A DNA stretch of 57,729 nucleotides from a virus. The stretch is taken from positions 1 through 57,729 of IMG/VR virus record IMGVR_UViG_3300008261_000142; one strand, 5' to 3'. Shown here piece after piece: positions 14,462 to 23,334 of this stretch (positions are counted from its first letter, which is position 1; each line of letters opens with the position of its first letter). The notes under the pieces are model-generated. The model saw only the letters and a list, made by a program, of their open reading frames with translations. It made no database searches and was not told where the DNA came from. Made by a program: the position numbers and the translations under genes.

Positions 14462-17400
14462 TAGACACCTCCCTCCATGCCCAAGGCTTGGCGGTAGGCA
14501 GCCCTGTTCACACGCGCGAAGCGGAGGGTCGCCTTACTGCCCGCAGCCAGCGCACGATCCATGGTCTGCTCGTCGTTGAACTGCAGCACGAACGGCGGCG
14601 TGGAAGAGCCCTCCGATCGCGCCGGCATGGCCCCGACAGGGCCGCCCGTGGCAAAGGAAGATCTCGGAGCAACCTTCGGGGCTGCAGAGCGTCCCTTGGC
14701 GATGGCCGAGACAGCCGAAAGGGCACCAGGGTTCAACTGGCCCTTGTTGAGCATGTCCATGAACCCGTTGCCGTACTTTCGGACGGACTCTGGGCGGATG
14801 ACCCACTCGCCTGGCCGCAGCCATGCAGGGATCGTATCGCGGGCATCGATGCCAAGCGGCTTGCGCGCACGCGCGCCGCGAGCGAATCCCTGCACAGCAC
14901 CGCCCATGGCGAAGGGGCTAGCACCGGGGATCATCCTCATCTTGTCGACAGAGCCGCCTCGAGCTGCGGCAGTTCCTGCGCTAGCAACAGCAAGAAGTGC
15001 AGCAGCATCGGCGATAGCCGCTGCGCCCCCGAACAGCGCAAGCTCCATGTTGAGGGCTGATGCGTTTACGGAAGTGCTAAATGCCGCAGTTGCCGTACCG
15101 ATAGAGACGCTAAACGCTCCGCCAGCCGCAGTGACTGCCGTTGAGAATGCCGCACCCTGAGCCGCGCCCTCAGCCGCGCCCTTGCCTGCGCCTCCCAACA
15201 CATCGATGCCTAGACCGGTGATGGCCTCTGCAAGCAGCTTCTTAAGAACGTCCGTGATCAGCTGCTGGCCGAGCCCGAACAGCAGGCTGCCTGCCGCAGC
15301 CTTCAGGTCGAAGTTGCGGTTGGGATCGAACGCAGAAGCGACCGCCTCGCTGAGGGCCGTTCCGCCGAAGGTGGTAATCGAGTTGGCGAGGTCGTTGCCG
15401 AAGTTCTCGCCGATCTGGAACGTGCTCTGGTTCTCGGCAGCAAACCGCTCAAGCCCGAAGCCCACGCCTTGGGTGATCGAGCCGCTCTCACGCAGCTTAG
15501 CGAGACGGGCCTCGAGCTCTGCACGGGCCTTGCGGGCTCGGTACAGGCGTTCTTCGAAGGCCAGTTCGCTGTTGAGGTTTTCTAGCTGCTTTGCTAGTTC
15601 GCGCGAATTTTGACTTTCAGCGTTGCCACTTCGATCCTTTTCAAGGTTGATAAGCTCTTCAAGACTCAGTCGAGCTTTCGTTGCTTCTGCCTGCTTGATT
15701 TGGAACTGAGCATCTATTCTGGAGCTTTCAGCCTGCTTTGAAAGTACATCTGCCTGCAGCTTTCCAAGTTCGGTAGCGGCCAGAGCAGCAGCAGTGGCAG
15801 CTTGGAGGTCCGAGTCAAAAAGCTTGGAGCGGTTTTCAAAATCAAAATTGCTAACGATCGCCTTTCCTAGAATTTGATTTCTGGCAATCTCATAAGACTT
15901 CCTTTCCTGTTCTGTAATTTGTGCCTGAATATCTGCCCTTTTTTCTAGGAGAATGTTTCTCTTTGCCTCTACCTTAAGCTGCTCTTCAACAGCAGTGTTG
16001 AATTCTTCTAGGCTATTAAGATACTCATCGTTAATAATAGACCCTCTTTGATCTGAAAAAGACTTCAAGACGTTTTTAATTGTCTCAATTCTTTGCTTTA
16101 CATCATCGGTTTCTTGCTGAGTTAGAGATTTTCCAACTACAGACCCAAGAAGTTCTTGGTTCTTTTTAAGCTCTTCTGAAAGTTCAGAGACCTTAGACTT
16201 GTAGTTTTCAAAAGTCTTTACGGTGTTTATTAGCTTTTGACCTGCCTTTCCGGTGGTCTCTTGATACTTCTCTACGACCTTATCGGCCTCTTTAATGGCA
16301 GCTGACTGCCTTTGAATTTCTAGCGACGCTTCAAAGGTGCTTTCAGAAAGTCTCTGCTGCGTATCCAGCAAGGAGTTGATTTGGTCTGCAATTTCGGATG
16401 GCAGGCCTAGGGTCGCTTGAGATTTCTTCAGCTCTGCCGCGCTTTGCCTAATCGACTTCTTCAGATCTTCTCCGACTTCTTGGAGGTCTGAAGAGATCTG
16501 GCGGAAGTCGTTGGCAAGAAGGCCGAGCGAGGTGTCGGAGGCTTCAGTCGCGCTTTCCTTCAGGCCACCAAGGCCGCCAAGCATCTTGTCCAACTGATCG
16601 TTGAGGTACCCAAAGACCGTTGCGATGCCTTCAACGATTGTGAATTTAGAACCCAGAGACTCTAGGGCGAAATCGATCAGTGTGATTCCTGCGACCACCC
16701 CGAGCACGGGAAGCAGCAGCAGCCCGAAAGTCTTCCTAAGAGCAGCACCCGCCTTAGCCGCCAGCGAGAGGTTTGTAGCAAGTGCGGCTGACGCACCCTT
16801 AGAAATGCCTAGAGCAACACCGATGCTCTTGATTCCCAGGTAAGCTCTTTCGACCGCCTTCCTGATTAGCCCCCAAACCTTGAAGAAAAGTACAGCCTTA
16901 GCCGTGAGTAGGACAAAGCTTGCTAGCAGGCTGAGGAGCCCCCCGGCCACCCCAGAAGAGTCTCGAATGACCGAGACGATCTTGTTTAACGCCTTCAGGA
17001 GGTTCGCAACAAGCTGAAGGATCGGCGATGCTAGGTTGAACGCGATGGAGAACGCATTCGCGATGCCTGAAGCGATTAGGCCGAGCGTCTCACCGACCGC
17101 AGCGAGCGTGTCGGCAAACCCTTGAGCATCGATGTCGCGAAAAGCGGCACGGATGCCCTGAACGCCGGTAGCAAGGCCATCGAACAAGCCCTTGAAGGCT
17201 GTAATCGCGGCTGGGTTGAAGACAACCGCTTCTTCAGTGGTCTGAAAGATAGCCTGCTGAATCTCAGCCAGCGAGGCCTTCAACTGCGCGAAGAGGGGCT
17301 CGCTCGACGTAGCGAGCAGTTGCTGGAACGCATCCGATGCGTTGCTGAGCTGGCCCGTGAAGGTGCCCATCAGCTGCTTTCCAGTCGAAGCGATGGCAGC

Positions 17401-18798
17401 AAACCGACGGTCGAGGAACTCGAAAAGCCTTCCGGTTTCCTTGGCTCTCCGGATGTCCTCGTTGGAAATGCCCAGAGCCGTGGCGATTCGGGTGTTTCTC
17501 GCCGAGATCGTGCCCTGGAAGATCGAGCGGATTTCTTCGGCCAGTTGGTCTTGGGCAAGACCAAGGCCGGTAGCTGCCTGCGAGATGTTGACCGTCAGCT
17601 GCCGGATCTGATCGACGGTCAGGTTTGCTTGAATGCCCGGAGCAACGGCTGTCTGGAACGCTTGCGAAAGCTGCTCGTAGCTCGCGGCTGTCTCAAGCGC
17701 GTCCTTGCGGAGCTGCTTGAACTGGTCGATGGCAATGTCCTGCGCCCGCAAAACCTGCTGGTCAATCTCGAGCACGCCGCCGAACGGGTCTCGGACCTCA
17801 GCGGAGGCGGCGATCAGGCCTGCAAGACCAACGCGGCTCGACTCGATCGATGCGTTGAACCTGATCGCCGAAGCGATCATGTTGTTGAACTCGCGAACAA
17901 CAACGCGGGCGACCGTGAATGCCGCCATGATCCCGATGAGGCGGCGGAACGTGAACGAGATCCGGTTGAATACGCTCTGCGTCTTCTCGCCAGTAGTCGT
18001 GAGCTTTCGAAGCTCTTCCTCCGCCTTCTTGATTTTCTGAGCGTTCTCGATGTAGGCAGAGTTCTGACTCAGCAGCTGGAGAGTCTTGAGCTTGAGGGCA
18101 GCCTCTTCGGCTCGGCGTTGGGCGGTATCTTCAGCGGTCTGCCTACCCTCGGCAGTGAGCTTGCCCCTGACTGAAAGAGGGGCCTGGAGCGGCTTTCCAC
18201 CCGCATCCAGGCCCATTTGACGCAGCTTCTCAGTAACCGCCAGCTCGTTCTGCGCCTTGGCAGCCCGCTTGGCAGCTTCTTCCTCTGCGTTGAACTGCTT
18301 GACCTTCTTCTTGCCAATCTCGATGCCAGCCTCAGCGGCCAGTCTTTCGTACTCCCGCTGAGTGGCAATCCTGGTCAGCTCTTTCGTGAGCTTTTGAATA
18401 GCCCCCGCTTCGGCCCGCAGCTTGATGATCTGCGGGTCCTTCTTCAGCTGAAGCTGCTCAAGAGTCTTGAGTTCGCTGGCACGCAGTACAGCGAGCTTGT
18501 TCGTCTCTCGAACGAGGCGATTCTGCGCCTTGCCGATGATCGCTGACGAGTCGGCAAGGCGTACTTGGTTCTCTCGGAGGGCGTCGAACGCTTCTGCGCT
18601 TTCTCGGGCAGCACCCGAGAGCTTCTCCATCTCAGCAGCCGGTCGCTTGAACTTGGCCTTGGACGCCTCAAAGCCGGCTGCTAGCTCAGCCCAGTCCTTC
18701 TTGGAGTCATCGATCGCCTTCGACAGCTTTTTCAGTTCCTCCCGGTAGTTGCCCTGGAGGTTGATTTGATAGATGTCTTGGATCGTGTTGGTAGCCAT
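14461..18798 (-). CDS. Tail tape measure protein
   Basis: 1,445 residues, the longest gene, right after the tail chaperone pair as is standard. The first 270 residues are charged coiled coil; FRRLIGIMAAFTVARVVVREF and the SSRVGLAGLIAAS stretch are typical of tape measures. Hydrophobic helices lie around 575-720 (for example LLSLLASFVLLTAKAVLFF). A long coiled coil at about 800-1150 is encoded by more AT-rich DNA (about 15600-16330). Its length sets tail length, suggesting a tail of roughly 200 nm if the usual rise per residue holds. The stop overlaps the next start (TAATG). Confidence 0.9.
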   Translation of the reverse strand: MATNTIQDIYQINLQGNYREELKKLSKAIDDSKKDWAELAAGFEASKAKFKRPAAEMEKLSGAARESAEAFDALRENQVRLADSSAIIGKAQNRLVRETNKLAVLRASELKTLEQLQLKKDPQIIKLRAEAGAIQKLTKELTRIATQREYERLAAEAGIEIGKKKVKQFNAEEEAAKRAAKAQNELAVTEKLRQMGLDAGGKPLQAPLSVRGKLTAEGRQTAEDTAQRRAEEAALKLKTLQLLSQNSAYIENAQKIKKAEEELRKLTTTGEKTQSVFNRISFTFRRLIGIMAAFTVARVVVREFNNMIASAIRFNASIESSRVGLAGLIAASAEVRDPFGGVLEIDQQVLRAQDIAIDQFKQLRKDALETAASYEQLSQAFQTAVAPGIQANLTVDQIRQLTVNISQAATGLGLAQDQLAEEIRSIFQGTISARNTRIATALGISNEDIRRAKETGRLFEFLDRRFAAIASTGKQLMGTFTGQLSNASDAFQQLLATSSEPLFAQLKASLAEIQQAIFQTTEEAVVFNPAAITAFKGLFDGLATGVQGIRAAFRDIDAQGFADTLAAVGETLGLIASGIANAFSIAFNLASPILQLVANLLKALNKIVSVIRDSSGVAGGLLSLLASFVLLTAKAVLFFKVWGLIRKAVERAYLGIKSIGVALGISKGASAALATNLSLAAKAGAALRKTFGLLLLPVLGVVAGITLIDFALESLGSKFTIVEGIATVFGYLNDQLDKMLGGLGGLKESATEASDTSLGLLANDFRQISSDLQEVGEDLKKSIRQSAAELKKSQATLGLPSEIADQINSLLDTQQRLSESTFEASLEIQRQSAAIKEADKVVEKYQETTGKAGQKLINTVKTFENYKSKVSELSEELKKNQELLGSVVGKSLTQQETDDVKQRIETIKNVLKSFSDQRGSIINDEYLNSLEEFNTAVEEQLKVEAKRNILLEKRADIQAQITEQERKSYEIARNQILGKAIVSNFDFENRSKLFDSDLQAATAAALAATELGKLQADVLSKQAESSRIDAQFQIKQAEATKARLSLEELINLEKDRSGNAESQNSRELAKQLENLNSELAFEERLYRARKARAELEARLAKLRESGSITQGVGFGLERFAAENQSTFQIGENFGNDLANSITTFGGTALSEAVASAFDPNRNFDLKAAAGSLLFGLGQQLITDVLKKLLAEAITGLGIDVLGGAGKGAAEGAAQGAAFSTAVTAAGGAFSVSIGTATAAFSTSVNASALNMELALFGGAAAIADAAALLAVASAGTAAARGGSVDKMRMIPGASPFAMGGAVQGFARGARARKPLGIDARDTIPAWLRPGEWVIRPESVRKYGNGFMDMLNKGQLNPGALSAVSAIAKGRSAAPKVAPRSSFATGGPVGAMPARSEGSSTPPFVLQFNDEQTMDRALAAGSKATLRFARVNRAAYRQALGMEGGV

Positions 18799-18801
18799 CC
18801 C

Positions 18802-19715
18802 TTATCCCCCGAACAGCTTCTTCAGCTTGTCATGGCCGTCCGCGATCTTGCGTTCTTGGATCGCTTCCTTCTGAGTAACCGGCAGAAGGCTTTCGAAGAA
18901 CTCTTCGAACTGCTTCTGGTCTCCGTTGAAGGCGACTCTCATGGCAACGGCGTTCTCACGCAATTCCGAATTCTTGGCATCGTGAGCTCGACCGAGAAGC
19001 CGGTCGAAAGACACGATGTCTAGGTCGAGCAGGAAGTCTAACGGAAAGTGGTGTGAGGACACGGCGACAATCACAGCAAGCTCGAAGTCTTGCCAGAGTG
19101 CATCGTCGCCGTCCTTGCCTGCGCCTGCTGCGGCGCGGCTGGCTACGTTCCGTCGGCTGCCAGAGCCTCGTCCCGCAGACGCGCCACCGCCCCCTTCAGG
19201 GTGGCGGAGATCTCCGTCACCCGATCCTTCAAAGGGTCGAAAAGCTTCCTGTTGGCCTTGGAGACGCCAACCAGCATCTCGATCATCTTCTCAGCCGGCA
19301 TCTCTGCGACGAACTTGCTGAGGTCTGCAGCAGAGGGGTTGCGCGGGAAGTCGTCGCGCATGCTGTCGACCACCAGAAGAGCCAGCATCGACGAGGCACC
19401 ATCGCTCATCAGTTGCTCGATCAGCTGATCGAGCGTGGTGGCCCGCTGATCGAAGCGGGTCTTTGCCAGGCTGTCCGAGATCGGCTGGATGGTGGTGCGG
19501 AGCTGGCGACCACCATCCGGAGCCTGAACCTCCACCGACTCCCGCCCGATGTCGTTCTGCTGCGAAGTCAGTAGAGCGGCGATGCCCTTTGCAAGCGGCT
19601 TCGCCAAACCACGCAGCTGAAACAGCACCTTCGTGCTGATCGGGTAAAACTTGCAGACCTTTTCGCCGACCGGATGTTCGACGAAAGACGGAGTCAGGAA
19701 GGGAGTGAGGTTCAT
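18802..19715 (-). CDS. Tail assembly chaperone GT fusion, made by -1 frameshift
   Basis: The frame downstream of the first chaperone gene begins with a GTG at 19074, but it is open back to at least the G run at 19194-19190 in the -1 frame. Reading it gives a Gly/Ser/Arg-rich linker, then AGKDGDDALWQDFELAVIV joined to SSHHFPLDFLLDLDIVSFD. That is the usual T-type extension with a high-identity DDALWQDF-like helix. So 18802-19190 is probably expressed as a C-terminal extension of the 19143-19715 protein, as in lambda G/GT. The site is AAG-GGG-GCG, where tRNA on GGG can re-pair one base back. The product would assist tape measure folding and tail assembly. Confidence 0.7.
19143..19715 (-). CDS. 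Tail assembly chaperone G
   Basis: The ATG at 19715 overlaps the upstream stop (TGATG), giving 190 residues; an earlier start at 19748 would intrude on the tail tube gene. It is helical, with an N-terminal beta segment ending VCKFYPISTKVLFQLRG, as in other short tail chaperones that lie between tail tube and tape measure genes. The C-terminus (KGAVARLRDEALAADGT) is replaced in the frameshifted product. Confidence 0.7.
   Translation of the reverse strand: MNLTPFLTPSFVEHPVGEKVCKFYPISTKVLFQLRGLAKPLAKGIAALLTSQQNDIGRESVEVQAPDGGRQLRTTIQPISDSLAKTRFDQRATTLDQLIEQLMSDGASSMLALLVVDSMRDDFPRNPSAADLSKFVAEMPAEKMIEMLVGVSKANRKLFDPLKDRVTEISATLKGAVARLRDEALAADGT
19190..19194 (-). other. Putative -1 frameshift site (G run)
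   Basis: On the minus strand the zero-frame codons are CTG AAG GGG GCG GTG. The five-G run allows a one-base slip back. The -1 frame from here is open into the T extension with no stop. The heptamer is not a classical X-XXY-YYZ site; a P-site slip on GGG is the simplest model. Confidence 0.5.
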
Positions 19716-20716
19716 CAGGTCGTCGAGTATGCCGTGCGGCCCACCCAACGTCCATAGGCAGACGCGCCCGGAGGCGGATTCGTGATCGACTCAAGAGCTC
19801 CCGTGAAACTGAGAGCCGCCCAGTCGTCACCAATGCCTGCGAACTCGCCGTCTGGCTTGAGCTTCACCTTGAAAAGCTCAAGAGCCGCTTGGCTGTCGCT
19901 GTCGTTCGGATTCTCACTGATGAACATCAGCGAGACCGAGACGCCCGACGTGGTCAGCGGCTTGATCATGAACAGCTTGTCGTCCGCCATCGAGGTCGCG
20001 CTCTTCGGCGTCGTCGGGGCAGCCCAACGGACAAGGAACGTGTCGCCCAGCTGGAGACCGCCCGCACCAGAGCTGATGAATCGGATTCGACCCATCTTGC
20101 GGTCGAGCTCGTAGTGGGTGCCCTCGGTGAGAAGCGTGCCGCCCGAGATGTCCGTGTTGTTGGTGACCGCCTTACGGACGGTGATGGCTTGGGAGGCGTT
20201 CGCTTCGAAGTCGATCGCTCGGTACAGGCCGGCAGTAATGCTGCCTGAGGTCGGCAGGTTGAGCTCCAGGTTGTACCACATGTCGTACACCTGATGCGTC
20301 GTGGCGGTGTCGACGAAGAAGTTGCGGTTGCCAGAGGCAATCGAAGAATCATCGCTGGCGATGGCCGAGGCGTTTGCCAGCACATAGCCCAGCTCCGAGG
20401 TCAGCAGCTCGCCGCTGAAGAAGCGAGCGAGGTTGTGCTGGTTGATCTCATCCACCGCAAAGGTGACGATCATCTTCTGCGAGACCGGCACCTCGAGGTC
20501 GACGATCTGGATGCCCGAAAGCGACGAGCGGTGCTCCTTCGTCTCCGACTCTTGCGAGATCGTGAAGTTCGTGACGTTGCCCACGTCACGCCAGCCGGTC
20601 GAAGCCGTTTGAGCCACGCCGCCCGAATAGCGAGTGACATCGCCCTGGACGTACAAACGCCCACGGCCAAGCAGGTAGGTGAACGGCTTACCGCCGCGCG
20701 TATCGAAGAGCACCAT
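19715..20716 (-). CDS. Major tail tube protein, copy 2
   Basis: 333 residues, with the same architecture as the next gene upstream (20719-21573). Shared signatures are YLLGRGRLYV near the start, the SQESETKEHRSSLSG segment (compare VESEKLEHQNSRSG), then EVPVSQKMIVTFAVDEINQHNLARFFSG and the end PDGEFAGIGDDWAALSFTGALE. These are tail tube/sheath-like beta proteins. With two genes, one may form the tube and the other a cap, decoration or alternative subunit; which is the abundant one cannot be told from sequence. Confidence 0.75.
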   Translation of the reverse strand: MVLFDTRGGKPFTYLLGRGRLYVQGDVTRYSGGVAQTASTGWRDVGNVTNFTISQESETKEHRSSLSGIQIVDLEVPVSQKMIVTFAVDEINQHNLARFFSGELLTSELGYVLANASAIASDDSSIASGNRNFFVDTATTHQVYDMWYNLELNLPTSGSITAGLYRAIDFEANASQAITVRKAVTNNTDISGGTLLTEGTHYELDRKMGRIRFISSGAGGLQLGDTFLVRWAAPTTPKSATSMADDKLFMIKPLTTSGVSVSLMFISENPNDSDSQAALELFKVKLKPDGEFAGIGDDWAALSFTGALESITNPPPGASAYGRWVGRTAYSTT

Positions 20717-20718
20717 GG

Positions 20719-21573
20719 TTACGCATCCTCGTGGAAGTAGATTCGACCGACAGGCGCGGTCGGATAGCCGGTCTCGTTGCGTTCCGCGACACCGACCAGG
20801 GAAAGCGTGGCAAACTCTTCGCCGATCATCGGCAGTTCACCGTCCGCAGAAAGCGAAACCGAGTGCAGGTCCAAAAGCACTTCCTTGTCGCTGTTGGCGG
20901 GGTTGATGCCGACAAAGCGGAGGAACACCGACTGCTTCGACTGCGTCAGCATCGTCACCTGATCGACGGTCTTCTCGCCGCCCGGAGACGTATAGCTGAA
21001 CCAGAGGTTGTTGCCGTCGACGTGGGCACCCGTGCCAGTCAGGAAGATCATGCCCCACTTGGCATCGATCTCGTAGTCCGTGCCAGCGGTAAGCGTGCTA
21101 GCCGAGCCGACCGCGCCGGAGCCGCTCTTGACGACCAAGCCGCCAGTCGCGATGTCGTACAGTCGGCCACCCGAGCTGTTCACCAGCTCGTAGCTGCGCG
21201 TCTTCAGAGCATCGGCATGAATGAGGATGTCCGTCAGCGTCGCGCCCGTCGCCGAGTTGGTGACATCCTTGGAGGCGGTGCCGCTGAAGAAGTAGGCGAG
21301 GTTCTCTGCGTTGAGGACCTCATCGAGCGTCAGCGTGACGCCGACCTTCTGAGAAAGCGTGATCTCGCGGTCGATGGCCTTGACGCCCGATCGCGAGTTC
21401 TGGTGTTCCAGCTTCTCCGACTCGACATTCATCGAGAATGCCGTGGAGTTGCCGACGTGACGGAAGTGCGTCGGCCTCTGGGTGGTCGAGTCGAGAGAAG
21501 CCAGGTACACGCGACCGCGACCCAAGAAGATGTCGCGCGTGTCTGGCTTGCCGGTTCTGTTGATGCCTGGCAT
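20719..21573 (-). CDS. Major tail tube protein, copy 1
   Basis: 284 residues, paralogous to 19715-20716. It has FLGRGRVYLASLD, VESEKLEHQNSRSGVKAIDREITLSQKVGVTLTLDEVL and ADGELPMIGEEFATLSLVG in the same order. It is shorter by about 50 residues through the middle and C-terminus. Position before the chaperone and tape measure genes supports a tail tube role. Confidence 0.75.
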   Translation of the reverse strand: MPGINRTGKPDTRDIFLGRGRVYLASLDSTTQRPTHFRHVGNSTAFSMNVESEKLEHQNSRSGVKAIDREITLSQKVGVTLTLDEVLNAENLAYFFSGTASKDVTNSATGATLTDILIHADALKTRSYELVNSSGGRLYDIATGGLVVKSGSGAVGSASTLTAGTDYEIDAKWGMIFLTGTGAHVDGNNLWFSYTSPGGEKTVDQVTMLTQSKQSVFLRFVGINPANSDKEVLLDLHSVSLSADGELPMIGEEFATLSLVGVAERNETGYPTAPVGRIYFHEDA

Positions 21574-21576
21574 GAA

Positions 21577-22971
21577 CTACTTCCTCAAGGTGTCGGGGAC
21601 GATCTCGAATACAAAGGTTACAGTCGTCCCTCTGTTGGGTGACTGCTCTGGCGGGTGATCGTAATCACTATCGGCCAACCGTGCAAGCAACGCTCTCTGT
21701 TCTGGTGCGCCGATTGCTGGAGGAATCTTGATACCTACAGCAGTGGCTGCTTCCTCAAACTCTTCGCAAGCAACTTCTTCAGAGAATTGGACTCTGGCAT
21801 TCCAAAGCCACTGACTCAGTTCACCCGCGCCAAAGCTCCTCTTGTTGCGAAGTGCCTCTTTGAAAGATGAGCTGATTTCTTTGATCGAAACGCCTGTCGG
21901 CTTGATGTTTCGATCCACGTCGATTGTCATCTGGCCTGTCTTGGGGTTGATCGAACACGGGTAGTAAGGACCCGTCTTGATCAGAGCCAAGAGCGTGTTG
22001 TGGATGCGTTGCTTCATGAGGACCTTCTTGACAACTGTAACCTTTTGAGGAGTTACAGTTACCTGATAAATAACTGCTGCCGAGCTGCCCACAACAGCCA
22101 CGACACTCGAGGCAGAGGCAGTTACGCCAGAGATATCGGAAGCGTATCCAGTTACGACGACGATCGTCTGAGCGGTCGCTGTCGTGGATACCGAGGCAGC
22201 AGACGTTCCAGTAGTCGAAGCACTTCCCGAGGCACTTGCCGACACCGCTGCGCTTCCGGGCGCAGATGCAGAGCCGGTTACCGACGCTGTTCCGGATGCC
22301 TCGCAGTCGTAAGAGAACCGTCCGGAGACAGTGCCTGACGTGCTCGCATCACCGCTAGCGGTAGCGGTGATCGAGGACTGCCCCGTGGAACTGCCAGTCG
22401 TGTTGGCGTCACCGCTCGCGGTAGCGGTGATCGTAGATTGGCCGGATGAGCTGCCTGTAGTAGCTGCTTGTCCTGAAGCAGTGGCTACTAGGCCAGCATC
22501 GGCTACGGCTTCCGCACTGCCGGTCGTGTTCGCTTCACCGCTAGCGGTAGCGGTGATCGAAGACTGCCCCGTGGAGCTTCCGGTCGTGTTCGCGTCACCG
22601 CTTGCCGTAGCGGTGATCGAAGACTGCCCCGTGGAGCTTCCGGTCGTGTTCGCGTCACCGCTAGCGGTAGCGGTGATCGAGGACTGCCCCGTGGAACTGC
22701 CAGTCGTGTTCGCATCGCCGCTGGCAGTAGCGGTGATCGAGGACTGCCCCGTGGAGCTGCCAGTCGTGTTCGCGTCACCGCTGGCAGTGAAGATCGATAC
22801 TTCACCGATCTCAGCGTCGACCGCGGTGATCGCCGAGAGGGTCAGCGATGCCGAGACTAGGACCTCAGTAGTCGAGGATCCGGTTACGCCTACCGTTCCG
22901 GTAGCGGTGGCCGTCTGTGGCGCAGGCGGCTGCGCGGCAAAAGCCGCTGAACTGTGCCACAGAAACGACAT
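21577..22971 (-). CDS. Tail protein with Ser/Thr/Gly repeat array and structured C-terminal domain
   Basis: 464 residues. From about 62 to 215 it consists of a 20-residue repeat (SGDANTTGSSTGQSSITATA), with four near-identical copies then degenerate ones; similar Thr/Ser-rich beta segments continue to about 300. The final 160 residues (from KKVLMKQRIHNTLLALIKTG) form an unrelated, apparently globular domain. Its place next to the tail tube genes suggests a tail terminator or completion role for that domain, with the repeats as a flexible surface fibre or decoration (inference). No SD is obvious before the ATG. Confidence 0.55.
   Translation of the reverse strand: MSFLWHSSAAFAAQPPAPQTATATGTVGVTGSSTTEVLVSASLTLSAITAVDAEIGEVSIFTASGDANTTGSSTGQSSITATASGDANTTGSSTGQSSITATASGDANTTGSSTGQSSITATASGDANTTGSSTGQSSITATASGEANTTGSAEAVADAGLVATASGQAATTGSSSGQSTITATASGDANTTGSSTGQSSITATASGDASTSGTVSGRFSYDCEASGTASVTGSASAPGSAAVSASASGSASTTGTSAASVSTTATAQTIVVVTGYASDISGVTASASSVVAVVGSSAAVIYQVTVTPQKVTVVKKVLMKQRIHNTLLALIKTGPYYPCSINPKTGQMTIDVDRNIKPTGVSIKEISSSFKEALRNKRSFGAGELSQWLWNARVQFSEEVACEEFEEAATAVGIKIPPAIGAPEQRALLARLADSDYDHPPEQSPNRGTTVTFVFEIVPDTLRK
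22340..22790. repeat. 60-bp tandem repeat array inside a tail gene
   Basis: Units begin at 22340, 22400, 22460, 22526, 22586, 22646, 22706 and 22766 (last partial). All are 60 bp except 22460-22525, which is 66 bp and divergent. Units at 22526-22765 are nearly identical. All lengths are multiples of three, so copy number can change without breaking the frame. Confidence 0.85.
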
Positions 22972-22980
22972 GCTTTAATG

Positions 22981-23331
22981 CTAGCCGATCAAGCGGATGG
23001 AGGCATCGAAGGCTCTGTCGGTGCCTGAGATCTTCTGGATTCGGAAGTCCCAGGAGTTCAGCATCGCAAGCGGCGGAGCTACGAACACCTCGCTCTGAGC
23101 TCCCTGCAAAAAGGCAGTGAAAGCCAGTCGAGTTGTGCCGCCAGTTCCTTCGACTTTCTCGTAAGCAGAGATCTCGAAAACGTCTCCCTTCTGCATGTTG
23201 GAGCAGTCCACCCAGAGCTGGTAGACGCCTGCTGCATCAGACGCGCCCGGCGTGGTGGTGCCGGTGATGATCGAGACTTCGGTGGCACCGACCGTAACTC
23301 CGTCCAGTTCGTAAACCTGAGTAACTGCCAT
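22981..23331 (-). CDS. Small beta-rich virion protein
   Basis: 116 residues with alternating beta pattern and few charges: TQVYELDGVTVGATEVSI, then QLWVDCSNMQKGDVFEI. No family recognised. Order in the operon, between fibre-like and tail proteins, implies a capsid- or tail-surface component. Confidence 0.55.
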   Translation of the reverse strand: MAVTQVYELDGVTVGATEVSIITGTTTPGASDAAGVYQLWVDCSNMQKGDVFEISAYEKVEGTGGTTRLAFTAFLQGAQSEVFVAPPLAMLNSWDFRIQKISGTDRAFDASIRLIG

Positions 23332-23334
23332 GGT

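Noticed and set aside
19143-19748. Upstream start at 19748 for the tail chaperone
   Set aside because: It would overlap the tail tube gene by 34 bases, while ATG 19715 overlaps that gene's stop exactly as TGATG.
22340-22790. CRISPR array
   Set aside because: The units are contiguous 60-bp coding repeats without unique spacers and lie in frame inside a tail protein gene.
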